A DNA stretch of 6,145 nucleotides. It comes from DASYAN01 sp036501345. Its GTDB lineage: Bacteria; Chloroflexota; Ktedonobacteria; Ktedonobacterales; Ktedonobacteraceae. The translations under genes and the position numbers were made by a program. Positions 5,999-6,145 of the stretch are shown piece after piece (position 1 is the first letter of the stretch; each line of letters begins with the position of its first letter). The DNA is taken from contig DASYAN010000367.1 of assembly GCA_036501345.1 (NCBI GenBank), positions 1 through 6,145 of the forward strand, in the 5' to 3' direction. The notes under the pieces were generated by a model. That model saw nothing but the letters and a program-made list of their open reading frames with translations, had not been told where the DNA came from and did not search any database.

Positions 5999-6145
5999 TT
6001 AAGCAAGCAGAACCTGCGCAAGCATGATACTGGTATGGTCATATCCTCCCGCTTCCAGTGCAGCTTGCACAAGCGTGGGACAAAGCAAAGCAGGAGATGA
6101 AATGGGTGGCTCAAGCAGCCGCTCGACGATATGCAAGAAAGTCGC
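5999..6145 (-). CDS. C-terminal end of PP2C-like Ser/Thr phosphatase (partial)
   Basis: The minus strand is open from the window edge to TAA (complement of 5999-6001), giving 48 codons. The sequence includes HIVERLLEPP, then CPTLVQAALEAGGYDHTSIM and a final LAQVLLA. The pattern Leu-Val-x-x-Ala-Leu-x-x-Gly-Gly-x-Asp-(Asn)-(Thr)-(Ser/Thr) followed by a hydrophobic strand is the C-terminal motif of PP2C metal-dependent protein phosphatases, where the Asp binds a catalytic metal. That Asp is present, but the Asn that normally follows is His. The rest of the gene, including the N-terminal metal sites, lies outside the window, so the call rests on one motif and its surroundings. Such phosphatases usually counter Hanks-type kinases. 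It is convergent with the membrane cyclase gene. Confidence 0.6.
   Translation of the reverse strand, partial: ATFLHIVERLLEPPISSPALLCPTLVQAALEAGGYDHTSIMLAQVLLA

Noticed and set aside
5830..6027. 65-codon plus-strand frame after the terpene cyclase gene
   Set aside because: It overlaps the end of the phosphatase-like gene on the other strand, has no clear ribosome binding site and no family likeness.

Overview
The window (about 6.1 kb, roughly 50% GC) looks like an accessory region of a large bacterial genome. The most likely source is the Ktedonobacteria (Chloroflexota). This is inferred from the style of the proteins: WD40 repeats of the type V-x-W-S-P-D-G, a NACHT protein with the N-terminal 'WITGVLERSL' and C-terminal 'RFLDYAAEHILLRKVGGGY' segments that I associate with this group, and an FtsK fragment of similar flavour. 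No rRNA, tRNA, CRISPR array or complete insertion sequence was found.

Layout, left to right. (1) Bases 1-116 are non-coding, with a perfect inverted repeat (24-44) and a 26-base pyrimidine run. (2) Bases 117-836 are the decayed 3' half of an FtsK/SpoIIIE DNA translocase gene. It has no start region, a Walker B Asp changed to Asn, and two opposite frameshifts that restore the original frame for the winged-helix gamma domain. (3) This fragment abuts a truncated run of three WD40 repeats (837-1187), which is closed by an in-frame TAG where Trp is expected. (4) Bases 1188-1968 hold no recognisable gene, but include a promoter-like element at 1651-1679 and a possible weak terminator. (5) Bases 1969-4779 encode the main intact gene: a 936-residue protein with an XRE-type helix-turn-helix, a NACHT STAND NTPase module and a roughly 390-residue glycine-zipper membrane region, followed by the short conserved C-terminal NACHT-family segment. 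(6) After a 215-base gap, 4995-5660 encodes a seven-helix-type membrane protein matching the transmembrane terpene cyclase family (Pyr4/PaxB-like). (7) A 338-base gap with hairpins separates it from a convergent gene at the right edge, whose last 48 codons (minus strand, 5999-6145) look like the C-terminus of a PP2C-type protein phosphatase.

How the genes relate: the NACHT gene and the terpene cyclase gene are on the same strand, but the gap between them carries its own promoter-like and ribosome-binding signals, so a shared operon is not evident. The NACHT protein is best read as a membrane-associated signalling ATPase. Bacterial NACHT proteins include antiphage defence systems, but defence is only an inference here. 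The FtsK and WD40 remnants look like recombination debris, consistent with a plastic part of the genome.
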